5,016 nucleotides of DNA from contig CAMMYR010000070.1 of the NCBI GenBank assembly GCA_946528255.1, forward strand, positions 1-5,016, in the 5' to 3' direction. Positions 4,915 through 5,016 of this stretch are shown piece by piece. Under the pieces are notes generated by a model. The model made no database searches. It had not been told where the DNA came from and saw nothing but the letters and a program-made list of their open reading frames with translations. Origin of the DNA: an uncultured Methanomicrobiales archaeon. GTDB taxonomy: Archaea > Thermoplasmatota > Thermoplasmata > Methanomassiliicoccales > Methanomethylophilaceae. A program made the translations under genes and the position numbers. The first letter of the stretch is position 1. Every line of letters begins with the position of its first letter.

Positions 4915-5016
4915 GTGCTGGGATACGTTATATGCAACATCTCGATTGGATGGGCAAGCGTCACGGTTCCGGATGGGCCGCCGGCATGGACCCAAGTATC
5001 GGAAGCTGGCAACGGC
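4915..5016 (+). CDS. Start of an unidentified gene, cut by the window end
   Basis: Two overlapping frames are open to the end, and I cannot choose firmly. From the GTG at 4915 the protein begins M-L-G-Y-V-I-C-N-I-S and continues to a hydrophobic/Gly-Pro stretch; the GTG sits about 30 bases after the centre of the TATA box, fitting a leaderless start. From the ATG at 4932 it begins M-Q-H-L-D-W-M-G-K-R and has a weak GGGA at 4920-4923 upstream. No family is recognised in either. The strong TATA box just upstream is the main reason to expect a gene here. Confidence 0.35.
   Translation, partial: MLGYVICNISIGWASVTVPDGPPAWTQVSEAGNG

Noticed and set aside
4890..5016. Possible tRNA or structured RNA after the TATA box
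   Set aside because: GGTTCCGG resembles a T-loop only superficially; no acceptor stem, anticodon arm or CCA-side pairing could be found.

Overview
The window looks archaeal, most likely a euryarchaeon of moderately high GC such as Methanomassiliicoccales/Thermoplasmata. The lineage is an inference. The kingdom is better supported: there is a Csl4 subunit of the archaeal RNA exosome, a METTL5-type rRNA methylase, a short ThiI-like PP-loop protein with CxxC, AT-rich TATA-type promoter elements and at least one apparently leaderless gene.

Layout. Bases 1-27 hold the last codons of a plus-strand gene (tail SGKIVLA), perhaps a medium-chain dehydrogenase. Converging on it at 51-977 (minus) is a 308-residue Rpn/PD-(D/E)XK 'recombination-promoting nuclease/transposase' protein with a long C-terminal coiled coil. 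Its base composition is clearly more AT-rich than that of the rest, which suggests an acquired gene. A non-coding stretch of about 290 bases (978-1268) carries its promoter and the 3' end of the purH transcript. purH (1269-2822, minus, TTG start) encodes a complete bifunctional AICAR formyltransferase/IMP cyclohydrolase.

The 160-base divergent spacer 2823-2982 holds promoter elements in both directions and two short inverted repeats on the purH side. On the plus strand a compact RNA-metabolism operon follows: METTL5-like methylase (2983-3582), csl4 (3589-4149) and a THUMP-less ThiI-like tRNA thiolation enzyme (4152-4847). Intergenic gaps are only 6 and 2 bases. The csl4 Shine-Dalgarno overlaps the methylase stop codon, which suggests translational coupling.

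The 3' end of the ThiI-like frame is unusual. It runs through a hairpin plus T-run that looks like a terminator, and stops inside the first of two 19-base near-identical direct repeats. The second repeat overlaps a near-perfect archaeal TATA box (4880-4889). This points to a regulated promoter for a gene that starts at about 4915-4932 and runs off the window. Together, 2983-4847 serves rRNA/tRNA modification and RNA turnover, purH serves purine synthesis, and the Rpn gene is accessory. I saw no CRISPR, tRNA, rRNA or insertion sequence. The most interesting unexplained structure is the repeat-flanked promoter at 4832-4889.
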